Positions 1-4,884 of a stretch of DNA of 5,214 bases are shown piece by piece. Position 1 is the first letter of the stretch. Each line of letters opens with the position of its first letter. The notes below the pieces were generated by a model. The model was not told where the DNA came from and searched no databases. It saw only the letters and a list, made by a program, of their open reading frames with translations. Position numbers and translations under genes: made by a program. The DNA comes from Polaromonas sp. (GTDB taxonomy: Bacteria > Pseudomonadota > Gammaproteobacteria > Burkholderiales > Burkholderiaceae_C), in contig JAJAYS010000280.1 in NCBI GenBank assembly GCA_026786065.1, positions 1 through 5,214 of the forward strand, in the 5' to 3' direction.

Positions 1-303
1 CCTTCTCTGTTGGTCAGCATGGCGGGTTTCCTTTAGTTAGAAAAACGGGATCGTGGTGATGGTCAAAAAGTCGCGCTTCGGTTGCTTGCGTGCGCTCGGA
101 TGACCGGCCCGTATTGCTCAACTCCCGCGAGTGGCACGATGGAGGCGACAAGGGAATACCCTGATTATTGCGGCCAGGCTGTTCGATCTGTGTCGGACAG
201 CATCGGCATTGCGGCCAACCGAACAGGGTGGGGAAAGCGGTTTGTAAAGGAGGGCATGACAGAATGAGTTTCTTAGTCCCAAGCCTGGCCGGCCCCAAAG
301 AAC
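1..303. other. Upstream region with no recognised gene
   Basis: I find no convincing protein or RNA gene here. The reading frames that exist have low-complexity, Arg/Pro/Cys-rich translations with no family resemblance and no supporting ribosome binding site. The stretch is somewhat less GC-rich at its left end (A/T-rich around 30-70). It contains a 10-nt direct repeat ATTGCGGCCA (167-176 and 208-217), a 7-nt inverted pair CTGTTCG/CGAACAG (179-185 and 220-226), and a strong Shine-Dalgarno sequence at 247-253 described separately. It most likely holds the promoter and leader of the membrane protein gene at 304, but no clear -35/-10 pair stands out. Confidence 0.5.
247..267 (+). promoter_or_regulatory. 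Strong Shine-Dalgarno with three-codon leader ORF
   Basis: AAGGAGG at 247-253 is a near-ideal ribosome binding site. The nearest start codon, ATG at 256, gives only Met-Thr-Glu before TGA (265-267). That stop overlaps another ATG at 264, which opens a frame different from the membrane protein gene at 304. The gene at 304 has only a weak AAAGAA upstream. The strong site may therefore load ribosomes onto a leader minigene and modulate translation of the downstream gene, or it may be a relic. The function is inferred only from position. Confidence 0.3.
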
Positions 304-759
304 ATGTTCTACGCCCCCGACTTTGCCACTGTGAGCCACGGCATCCAGCTGGCCATCGCGCCGGTGTTTTTGCTGACGGCGGTGTCCGGGATGATTGCCG
401 CCGTGGTCGGCCGGTTGGGGCGGATCATCGACCGCGCACGCGACCTGGAGAGCCGGCTGGAGACCGGTGCCGTCGCGCCGGGCAAGGCCGAAGCGATGTA
501 CCACGAGCTGCGCGAACTGCGTCAGCGCGGCCGTCTGGTTAACGGCTGCATCGGGCTGCTTACGCTGTGCTCCATGCTGATCGGCTTAACGATCATTCTG
601 CTGTTCCTCGGGGAAACTGCCGCGTTGCAAAGCCTGAAAATTGCCAGCCTGTGCTTTTTGGGCGGCGTGCTGTGTTTCTTGCTGGCGCTGCTGTGTTTTC
701 TGGCCGAAACGCTGCGCGCGACCCACGTTCTGAAATTTGCCGAGGCACCACCAAAATAG
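304..759 (+). CDS. DUF2721-family integral membrane protein
   Basis: This 151-aa protein matches the pattern of the DUF2721 family, small bacterial inner-membrane proteins of unknown function. The family hallmark is at the N-terminus: a short lead, then H12-G-I-Q-L-A-I-A-P-V-F-L-L-T within the first membrane helix (about 13-36), followed directly by the basic motif R37-L-G-R-I-I-D-R-A-R. Residues 45-78 form a charged, probably cytoplasmic helix rich in Arg and Glu. Two more hydrophobic helices follow at about 80-103 and 110-135. The length is normal for the family. ATG 304 is the only possible start because an in-frame TAG lies at 274-276 and no other start codon falls between. The ribosome binding site is weak (AAAGAA at 297-302). 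The gene ends inside an intrinsic terminator, so it is probably monocistronic. No specific role can be assigned. Confidence 0.88.
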   Translation: MFYAPDFATVSHGIQLAIAPVFLLTAVSGMIAAVVGRLGRIIDRARDLESRLETGAVAPGKAEAMYHELRELRQRGRLVNGCIGLLTLCSMLIGLTIILLFLGETAALQSLKIASLCFLGGVLCFLLALLCFLAETLRATHVLKFAEAPPK

Positions 760-788
760 CCGATTACTGGAGACAGAATCGGCTTTTT
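758..788 (+). terminator. Intrinsic terminator overlapping the stop codon
   Basis: AGCCGATT (758-765) pairs perfectly with AATCGGCT (777-784) around an 11-nt loop and is followed by T785-T788, giving a TTTTT run with the last stem base. The left arm begins inside the TAG stop codon (757-759) of the membrane protein gene. Read on the minus strand, the same stem is followed by ATTTT, so it may also end transcripts arriving from the convergent gene that stops at 853. The fold is read directly from the sequence; termination activity is inferred. Confidence 0.8.
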
Positions 789-812
789 GACCATCAAATA
801 CGGGTGTATGCA

Positions 813-829
813 GCTATATTTTCTATAGC
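813..829. repeat. Small AT-rich hairpin between convergent genes
   Basis: GCTATA (813-818) and TATAGC (824-829) form a 6-bp stem with a 5-nt loop. It lies 3' of the minus-strand gene ending at 853 and before the terminator at 758-788. There is no U-run directly after it in either direction, so it is not a classical terminator by itself. It could protect the 3' end of the minus-strand transcript. Its support is only the fold. Confidence 0.3.
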
Positions 830-852
830 ATCTGAGCGGCTTGGGCTGCCTC

Positions 853-2520
853 TTAGCCGGCGCGCCGTGCCGGCAGCGTTGCCGTCACATCGGGCAAATC
901 AACCATGACCGGCTGGCCCGGCGTGGTGCAGCCGGTGTCGCAGCATTTGCCGGGCTGGCGATTGCGCGTGACGGCGCGCGCCGGGTCGTGCGCGGCGGCG
1001 GCGGGTGAGCCGTCCGCTGCAATGCCGCGTTCGAGAAGGCGCTCGACCAGTTCGACCTTTGAGCCGATCGGGTAGTTGCGATAGATCTCCTGCTTCATCG
1101 CTGCTGGCGAGCCGCCGCCATGCAGGCTGATCACGCTGTACCAGCCGCCCTGGTAGCCGGCCGTCAGGTCTTCAATAAAACGCGCCGTCTCGATACGCTG
1201 TTCGTAAGGCACATCGGGGTTGGCGCGCAGCACCTCCGAAAGCTTTGCGCCGGTCTCGGGGTTGTGGTCTTCGTCGGGGCCGGGCAGCGTGACGATCAAC
1301 CCACCGCTGACGTAGTGCGCGATGCGGTGCATGTCGTAGATTTTGGTTGCCAGCAGCAACTTGCCGATGTTGCTGAAAACCGGGTCAGGCATGAAGGTTT
1401 TGCTGTGTTCGTCTGGCTTGCCATAAACGCTGGCCGCGACCCCGCAGGCGTAGAAGCTCTCGGTGATGGTGATCAGCTCGACCATCTGCTCGCGCAAATG
1501 GGTTTCGTTGCCGGGGTCGAAGCCGTTGGCTTCGCACATCAGCGCGCCGGCACCGATCAGGAGGTCGCCAAACCCGGCACGCGCCCCGATGCAGGTGTGG
1601 CGGTGGTGCGTGGCGTAGCTGTAGGTCAGGTGGCCCGAGTGTTCCCAGCTGCCGTTGCTGCCGTCGTAGAACACGTCGTCGTACGGCACGAACACGCGCT
1701 CGAACATCACGACGCCGGTGCTCTGGCCGTATTTGCGGCTGAACAGCGCCGCGCCGTGCTCGAGCTTGTCACCCGGGCGGCCGGCCGGTCGGGCAATGAT
1801 GGTGATGCCCGGCGCATCGACAGGTACCGCGCAGCAGACAGCAAAGTCGGCGTCTTCACGGCCCATGTTGCGGCAGGGCATGACCAGCAGCTCGTGCATG
1901 TAGGGCGCGCCCGTCACGATGGCCTTGGTGCCGCTGATGACGATGCCCCGCCGGCCGTTGTGCATGGCGTTGCGCTCGACGACGTGGACGTAGCTGTCCA
2001 CGTTCGCCTGCTGATGCGGGCGGCGGCTGCGGTCGCCTTTGGCATCGGTCATCGCAATGCCCAGCGTCAGGTCCTGATCCTGCACGCGGTGCAGGTAATT
2101 TGTGAACCGCGCGGTGCTTTCGCTGGAGCCCTGCGCGTTGTCTATGCGGCTCGACACCTGACCAATCGCGTTCATGGCGTCGTGCGTCAGGTAGCGCTGC
2201 GCGCAGCCTGTTTCCTGGCAGACCAGCCGCACAGCATCCAGCTTGTTGAGCAAATCGCCGCTGCTGGTGTTGATGTGCGTGAGGCGGTTGACGAGCTTGC
2301 CGCTGGTCTGCTGCACGGCCGTCATGACAGGCGCGTACTGCGGCTTCAAGGCGTAGTCGTAAGTCAGCGCAATCGCATTGATGCCGGGGCCGAATCCACG
2401 CTCGTCGGCGACGCTGGCAACCTGCTGGCCATCAAGGAACACGCGCGGCTTGTAACGGCGCAGCGATTCGCGGAAGTCGGCGCCGGACATCAGCGTGGCA
2501 GTGGGGGAGGGGGCGTTCAT
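853..2520 (-). CDS. 4-hydroxyphenylacetate 3-hydroxylase / 4-hydroxybutyryl-CoA dehydratase-family protein
   Basis: This 555-aa protein belongs to the acyl-CoA-dehydrogenase-fold superfamily that includes the flavin monooxygenase HpaB and 4-hydroxybutyryl-CoA dehydratase (AbfD). From memory of AbfD it aligns along nearly the whole length. Shared segments include the N-terminal G13-A-D-F-R-E-S-L-R, MTD-KGDR (157-164), K199-A-I-V-T-G then H209-E, R307 with G316-F-G-D-L-L-I-G-A, GGLIVT-LP in the C-terminal half, and SLHGGGSP (465-472). It is therefore closer to the AbfD branch than to HpaB. However, of the AbfD iron-sulfur ligands, C99 and H292 correspond to C106 and H306, while C103 and C299 correspond to Y110 and A313. 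A tail of about 57 residues (499-555) with C526, C527 and C531 is extra. ATG 2520 is supported by AGGAG (complement of 2528-2532) seven bases upstream. Substrate and reaction are unknown. It could be a flavin-dependent oxygenase or a metal-free relative. The gene is divergent from the hydrolase at 2631. Confidence 0.85.
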   Translation of the reverse strand: MNAPSPTATLMSGADFRESLRRYKPRVFLDGQQVASVADERGFGPGINAIALTYDYALKPQYAPVMTAVQQTSGKLVNRLTHINTSSGDLLNKLDAVRLVCQETGCAQRYLTHDAMNAIGQVSSRIDNAQGSSESTARFTNYLHRVQDQDLTLGIAMTDAKGDRSRRPHQQANVDSYVHVVERNAMHNGRRGIVISGTKAIVTGAPYMHELLVMPCRNMGREDADFAVCCAVPVDAPGITIIARPAGRPGDKLEHGAALFSRKYGQSTGVVMFERVFVPYDDVFYDGSNGSWEHSGHLTYSYATHHRHTCIGARAGFGDLLIGAGALMCEANGFDPGNETHLREQMVELITITESFYACGVAASVYGKPDEHSKTFMPDPVFSNIGKLLLATKIYDMHRIAHYVSGGLIVTLPGPDEDHNPETGAKLSEVLRANPDVPYEQRIETARFIEDLTAGYQGGWYSVISLHGGGSPAAMKQEIYRNYPIGSKVELVERLLERGIAADGSPAAAAHDPARAVTRNRQPGKCCDTGCTTPGQPVMVDLPDVTATLPARRAG

Positions 2521-2630
2521 CGTGGAGCTCCTGAGTGGGATGGCTTTTCCAATCCGGTCCAGCTTAATCTACTGGATCGGACGCGGCGGTCTGCAACAAT
2601 CAAAAAAACCCACTGAAAAGGCCAATTCAA
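2521..2630. promoter_or_regulatory. Divergent intergenic promoter region
   Basis: The 110 bp separate the start codons of two divergent genes and must carry promoters for both. On the minus strand, TTGCAG (complement of 2591-2596) and TAGATT (complement of 2566-2571) are spaced 19 bp apart. They form a weak sigma-70-like candidate that would place transcription start about 40 bp before ATG 2520. No convincing pair is seen for the plus-strand gene. No clear operator palindrome is visible and no regulator gene is adjacent. Position supports promoter activity; the individual boxes are tentative. Confidence 0.4.
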
Positions 2631-3269
2631 ATGCTGCTTGACGCTGACGATTCCCAACTCGTGCTGGTCGATTACCAAACGCGGCTGATGCCGCTCATTT
2701 TTGAGAACGAGATGATCGTCGCCAACGCGCTGCGCCTGGCGCGCATTGCGCATGCGCTGGCGGTGCCGGTGTGGGGCACCGAGCAAAACCCGGCCGGCCT
2801 GGGCCGCAACCTGCCAGAGATGATCGCGGCGATTGAAACGCCGACTGAGTCAGGCGGAGGCAAGACGTTGACCAAGATGCATTTCAATGCGGTCGAAGAC
2901 GGCCTGGCCGACTGGCTGCGCCCACCAGTGCGCAAAGCGCCGGTCGGCCCCAGCGCCCGCAGCCTTCCAAAGCACCTGCAAAAGCCCGCCGCCGAGCCCG
3001 AAGGCCGGCGCAGCATCGTCATTGCCGGCTGCGAAGCGCATGTCTGCCTGATGCAGACCGCGCTCGGCCTGCTTGAAGAAGAGTTCGACGTCTGGGTCGT
3101 GACCGACGCCTGCAGCTCGCGCAGCGAACGCAACCGCGACGCCGCGTTTGACCGGCTGGCTGGCAACGGCGCAGAACTGGTGACGACCGAGATGGTGGCG
3201 TTCGAGTGGCTGCGGACGGCCGGGCACCCGGTGTTCAACGAGGTGCTGGGCCTCATCAAGCAGGGTTGA
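2631..3269 (+). CDS. Isochorismatase-family cysteine hydrolase
   Basis: This 212-aa cytoplasmic hydrolase has the isochorismatase-like (nicotinamidase/YcaC-type) alpha/beta fold. The expected catalytic triad is present: D14 in L-V-L-V-D-Y-Q, K82 in T-L-T-K-M-H-F-N, and C139 in G-C-E-A-H-V-C-L-M-Q-T. The C-terminal family signature, with a V-T-D-A-C-S-S-R-S stretch, N-R-D-A-A, and T-T-E-M-V-A-F-E-W-L, is also complete. It should form a Cys-acyl intermediate on an amide or ester substrate, but the substrate cannot be told from sequence. A Pro/Lys/Arg-rich stretch at residues 97-125 lies between the Lys and Cys motifs and looks longer than usual for this roughly 180-200-aa subgroup. ATG 2631 has a modest AAAAGG site (2616-2621), and the D14 motif sits where the family expects it. 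The gene is divergent from the dehydratase-like gene, which may hint at shared regulation. Confidence 0.9.
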   Translation: MLLDADDSQLVLVDYQTRLMPLIFENEMIVANALRLARIAHALAVPVWGTEQNPAGLGRNLPEMIAAIETPTESGGGKTLTKMHFNAVEDGLADWLRPPVRKAPVGPSARSLPKHLQKPAAEPEGRRSIVIAGCEAHVCLMQTALGLLEEEFDVWVVTDACSSRSERNRDAAFDRLAGNGAELVTTEMVAFEWLRTAGHPVFNEVLGLIKQG

Positions 3270-3310
3270 TGGGTGGCTCCCTGGCAGAAGTTCTGCACGG
3301 AGGGCGATGT

Positions 3311-3382
3311 ATGAAGGCATCGCAGCACCTGTCATCATGCAGATGGGGCTGGCGTCTGCTCTCTAAACTTTTTCAAGGCTAA
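3311..3382 (+). CDS. Possible 23-aa small protein or leader peptide
   Basis: ATG 3311 is preceded at seven bases by GGAGG (3299-3303), a better ribosome binding site than those of the larger neighbours. It opens a 23-codon frame ending at TAA 3380-3382. The predicted peptide starts MKASQHLSS and has a basic, Trp/Leu-containing second half (R-W-G-W-R-L-L-S-K-L), which could form an amphipathic helix. The stop lies three bases before ATG 3386 of the membrane protein gene and in the same frame, an arrangement typical of translational coupling. No family is recognised. A competing ATG at 3307 gives a 19-codon frame but sits only three to four bases from GGAGG. The reading may be chance, so it is offered as a candidate only. 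Confidence 0.3.
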   Translation: MKASQHLSSCRWGWRLLSKLFQG

Positions 3383-3385
3383 ATC

Positions 3386-3607
3386 ATGAACTCACTCAGG
3401 ATCGTTGCAATCGCGTTCATCGTTTCCGGCGTTCTCGCGCTCGCTTATGGCGGCTTCAGCTACACCAAGGATACGACTGCTGTGAAGCTTGGTCCAATCG
3501 AGCTGTCGGTGAAGGAAAAAGAGACAGTCAACCTGCCGATGTGGGTCGGTGTCGGCGCCATCGTCGTTGGCGGGCTGCTGCTGGTGCTGGGCGGCAAGAA
3601 GCAGTGA
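3386..3607 (+). CDS. Small two-helix membrane protein
   Basis: This is a 73-aa protein with two hydrophobic helices, at about residues 5-24 and 53-69. They flank a 28-residue loop that contains Y26-T-K-D, L35-G-P-I-E-L, K43-E-K-E and N49-L-P. It ends in G-G-K-K-Q. The layout (YGG-F/I-SYT, then LGPIELS, then a Gly-rich second helix) resembles small uncharacterised membrane proteins I have seen in many proteobacteria and acidobacteria, usually annotated as hypothetical. I cannot attach a firm family name or function. ATG 3386 has AAGG at 3375-3378 seven bases upstream, and the N-terminus starts directly at the first helix. It follows the possible small ORF 3311-3382 by three bases and precedes the acetyltransferase in the same frame. 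Confidence 0.75.
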   Translation: MNSLRIVAIAFIVSGVLALAYGGFSYTKDTTAVKLGPIELSVKEKETVNLPMWVGVGAIVVGGLLLVLGGKKQ

Positions 3608-3652
3608 GCGTGGTGTCTGCCAGCGTGCTTTGCGACCCCAAGCCACGCGGCA

Positions 3653-4174
3653 TTGATAGCCCGGCTGCGCGCTGAAGCCGATGGGCGATATGCATTCAGG
3701 CCGCGGGCGGGCTGCACCGCCCGCATCGTGCAGATGCATATCGACTACTACGCTGAGGCGGCTGTCTTTGGGCTGAATTTCGAGATTACTGCGGCCTGCG
3801 ATCTGGCCGATTTTTGCTCGAACTTCGATGCGCAGCGCGACGGTCTGTGGCTGGGCCTGGTCGATGGCCGCATCGATGCGTCGATAGCCATCGATGGGCG
3901 CGGCCCGGCGGAAGGCGGGGCACATCTGCGCTGGTTCGTAGCTTCGGAGCATGTCCGCGGGAGCGGTCTCGGGACGCAGTGGCTGCGCAGCGCGCTGGAT
4001 TTTTGCGACGGGGGACGTCATCCAAACCTGGTCCTGTGGACGTTCGACCGGTTGCCTGCCGCGCGTCATTCGTACGAAAAGCATGGCTTCGCGCTGCGAC
4101 TGGAGCAAGTCGGCATCCAGTGGGGCCGTCCGTTCAATGAGCAGCGGTTTGAGCGTGGGCAGCCGTCTGCATAA
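3653..4174 (+). CDS. GNAT-family N-acetyltransferase
   Basis: This is a GCN5-related acetyltransferase, which uses acetyl-CoA to acetylate an amine on an unknown acceptor. Counting from TTG 3653 (173 aa), the protein shows R18-A-G-C-T-A-R-I-V, a conserved opening helix region, then D63-G-L-W-L, and H91-L-R-W-F. The acetyl-CoA-binding motif A follows as R102-G-S-G-L-G, then L128-W-T-F and A136-A-R-H-S-Y141-E-K-H-G-F with the usual motif B tyrosine. The ending Q-W-G-R-P-F-N-E-Q-R-F-E is like the acetyltransferase half of MarR-GNAT fusion proteins, but no MarR helix-turn-helix is present. The start is unsure. The frame is open from 3608, and TTG 3653, GTG 3728 and ATG 3734 are candidates, none with a good ribosome binding site. 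The similarity beginning near residue 18 favours 3653 or further upstream. A nested inverted repeat lies at 3686-3743. Confidence 0.8.
   Translation: MIARLRAEADGRYAFRPRAGCTARIVQMHIDYYAEAAVFGLNFEITAACDLADFCSNFDAQRDGLWLGLVDGRIDASIAIDGRGPAEGGAHLRWFVASEHVRGSGLGTQWLRSALDFCDGGRHPNLVLWTFDRLPAARHSYEKHGFALRLEQVGIQWGRPFNEQRFERGQPSA
3686..3743. repeat. Nested inverted repeat at the 5' end of the acetyltransferase gene
   Basis: The outer arms CGATATGCAT (3686-3695) and ATGCATATCG (3734-3743) are exact reverse complements. Inside them GCGGGCGG (3703-3710) and CCGCCCGC (3717-3724) are also exact, with a 6-nt loop GCTGCA. The RNA could fold into a two-part hairpin covering the early codons and the alternative ATG 3734. 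It overlaps conserved coding sequence, so it is not a spacer element. Confidence 0.6.
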
Positions 4175-4219
4175 TCGGCTGAATCCCTGGAACCAAGGCT
4201 TTGCTCAAAGGACAACCGC

Positions 4220-4642
4220 ATGCCCACCCGAGAAGAAATCCAGACCTTTCTGAAGGCCGAGTTCCCCCACAACCATTGCATCATCGACCAGGTCGGCGGC
4301 GGGTCCGCGACCATTCGGCACCTGATCGGCCCGAATGAACTTCGCCCCGGCGGCACGGTATCGGGGCCGCTGCTGATGATGGTGGCCGACGTGGCACTCT
4401 ACGTGGCGCTGCTCGGCGAGATCGGCATCGTGCCGCTGGCTGTCACCACCAGCCTGAACTTCAACTTCCTGCGCAAGCCATCGGCCGAAGCCAGCATCGT
4501 CGGTGTCTGCAAGCTGATCAAGGTCGGCCGCTCGCTGGCGGTTGGCGAAGTGGCGCTGTATTCGGAAGGCAGCGACGCCATGGTGGCGCATGCGGTCGGG
4601 ACCTATGCGATTCCGCGGCGCGGCCAGGGACCCTCTGCATAA
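4220..4642 (+). CDS. PaaI-family hotdog thioesterase
   Basis: This 140-aa hotdog-fold protein resembles PaaI-type acyl-CoA thioesterases, which hydrolyse acyl- or aryl-CoA esters in the cytoplasm, usually as tetramers. Visible family features are L41-R-P-G-G-T-V-S-G at the start of the central helix, with P43-G-G where many members read H-G-G. Next come M53-M-V-A-D57-V-A, where D57 is in the position of the catalytic acidic residue, and T76-T-S-L-N-F-N-F-L-R-K-P on the following strand. The C-terminal strands with V-A-H-A-V-G-T-Y-A-I-P are typical. ATG 4220 has AAAGGA (4207-4212) seven bases upstream. The gene starts 45 bp after the acetyltransferase stop and may be co-transcribed with it. 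The last codons and the TAA lie inside the palindromic element that begins at 4626, so the native C-terminus may have been replaced. The substrate is unknown. Confidence 0.87.
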   Translation: MPTREEIQTFLKAEFPHNHCIIDQVGGGSATIRHLIGPNELRPGGTVSGPLLMMVADVALYVALLGEIGIVPLAVTTSLNFNFLRKPSAEASIVGVCKLIKVGRSLAVGEVALYSEGSDAMVAHAVGTYAIPRRGQGPSA

Positions 4643-4790
4643 CTCTGGCGGCGCTGTGGCACGCGGATCGGGATGGGCAGCAAGGCGTATTTTTGCAGCC
4701 AATAGCCCCGCTATTGGCAAGAAAAACAACGCAGCGGACCGCCCGAGCCCGCGTGATCACAGCCCGCAGGGACTTATGCAGAGGGTCCCT
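4626..4790. mobile_element. 165-bp palindromic, MITE-like intergenic element
   Basis: The element has exact 17-bp terminal inverted repeats: AGGGACCCTCTGCATAA at 4626-4642 and its reverse complement at 4774-4790. Its centre is an exact 9-bp inverted pair, GCCAATAGC (4698-4706) and GCTATTGGC (4710-4718), around CCC. Both pairs are symmetric about base 4708. Between them the two arms still align with small gaps through shared blocks such as CTGTG, CACGCGG, TCGGG, GCGT and TTTTT, so the whole unit is a diverged palindrome. It encodes no protein. It lies between the convergent thioesterase and DoxX genes, a usual place for REP/ERIC-like or MITE repeats. No clear target-site duplication is visible (flanks CGGCC and AGCCC). 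Calling it mobile is inference; the palindrome itself is seen directly. It could also act as a transcription terminator or RNA-stabilising hairpin. Confidence 0.7.
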
Positions 4791-4884
4791 AGCCCCGTTC
4801 GGCTTGTCGGGTGTTTCTAAAAAGATTGCTGTTTTTCCACAAGTTTCAGAGCGGCGTAAATAAATCAGAATGGGCACCGAGCCA

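Noticed and set aside
118..504. Minus-strand open frame at the left end
   Set aside because: It overlaps the DUF2721 gene, and its translation has no family features and no ribosome binding site support.
1120..2616. Long plus-strand open frame of 498 codons opposite the dehydratase-like gene
   Set aside because: It is the antisense shadow of a GC-rich gene. Its translation is Val/Ala/His/Arg-rich without family features, while the minus-strand frame shows clear superfamily motifs and a strong ribosome binding site.
3284..3296. GCAGAA-G-TTCTGC palindrome after the isochorismatase-family gene
   Set aside because: A 6-bp inverted pair with a one-base centre is expected by chance about once in a window this size, and it is not positioned at a clear promoter.
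2672..3338. Two overlapping minus-strand open frames opposite the isochorismatase-family gene
   Set aside because: They are Ser/Arg/Ala-rich translations without recognisable motifs, and the plus strand encodes a complete catalytic triad.
3392..4108. Minus-strand open frame of 238 codons opposite the small membrane protein and acetyltransferase
   Set aside because: It crosses two plus-strand genes and has an Arg/Gln/Pro-rich composition with no family resemblance.
4166..4174. TCTGCATAA at the acetyltransferase stop, also present in the palindrome's terminal repeat
   Set aside because: Only nine bases are shared and the flanks differ. The similar P-S-A-stop endings of the two proteins are most likely coincidence.
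4791..4884. AT-richer stretch between the palindrome and the DoxX stop as a terminator or gene
   Set aside because: No stable stem with a U-run on the minus strand and no reading frame of interest. AAAAAGATTGCTGTTTTT gives only a weak A/T pairing.
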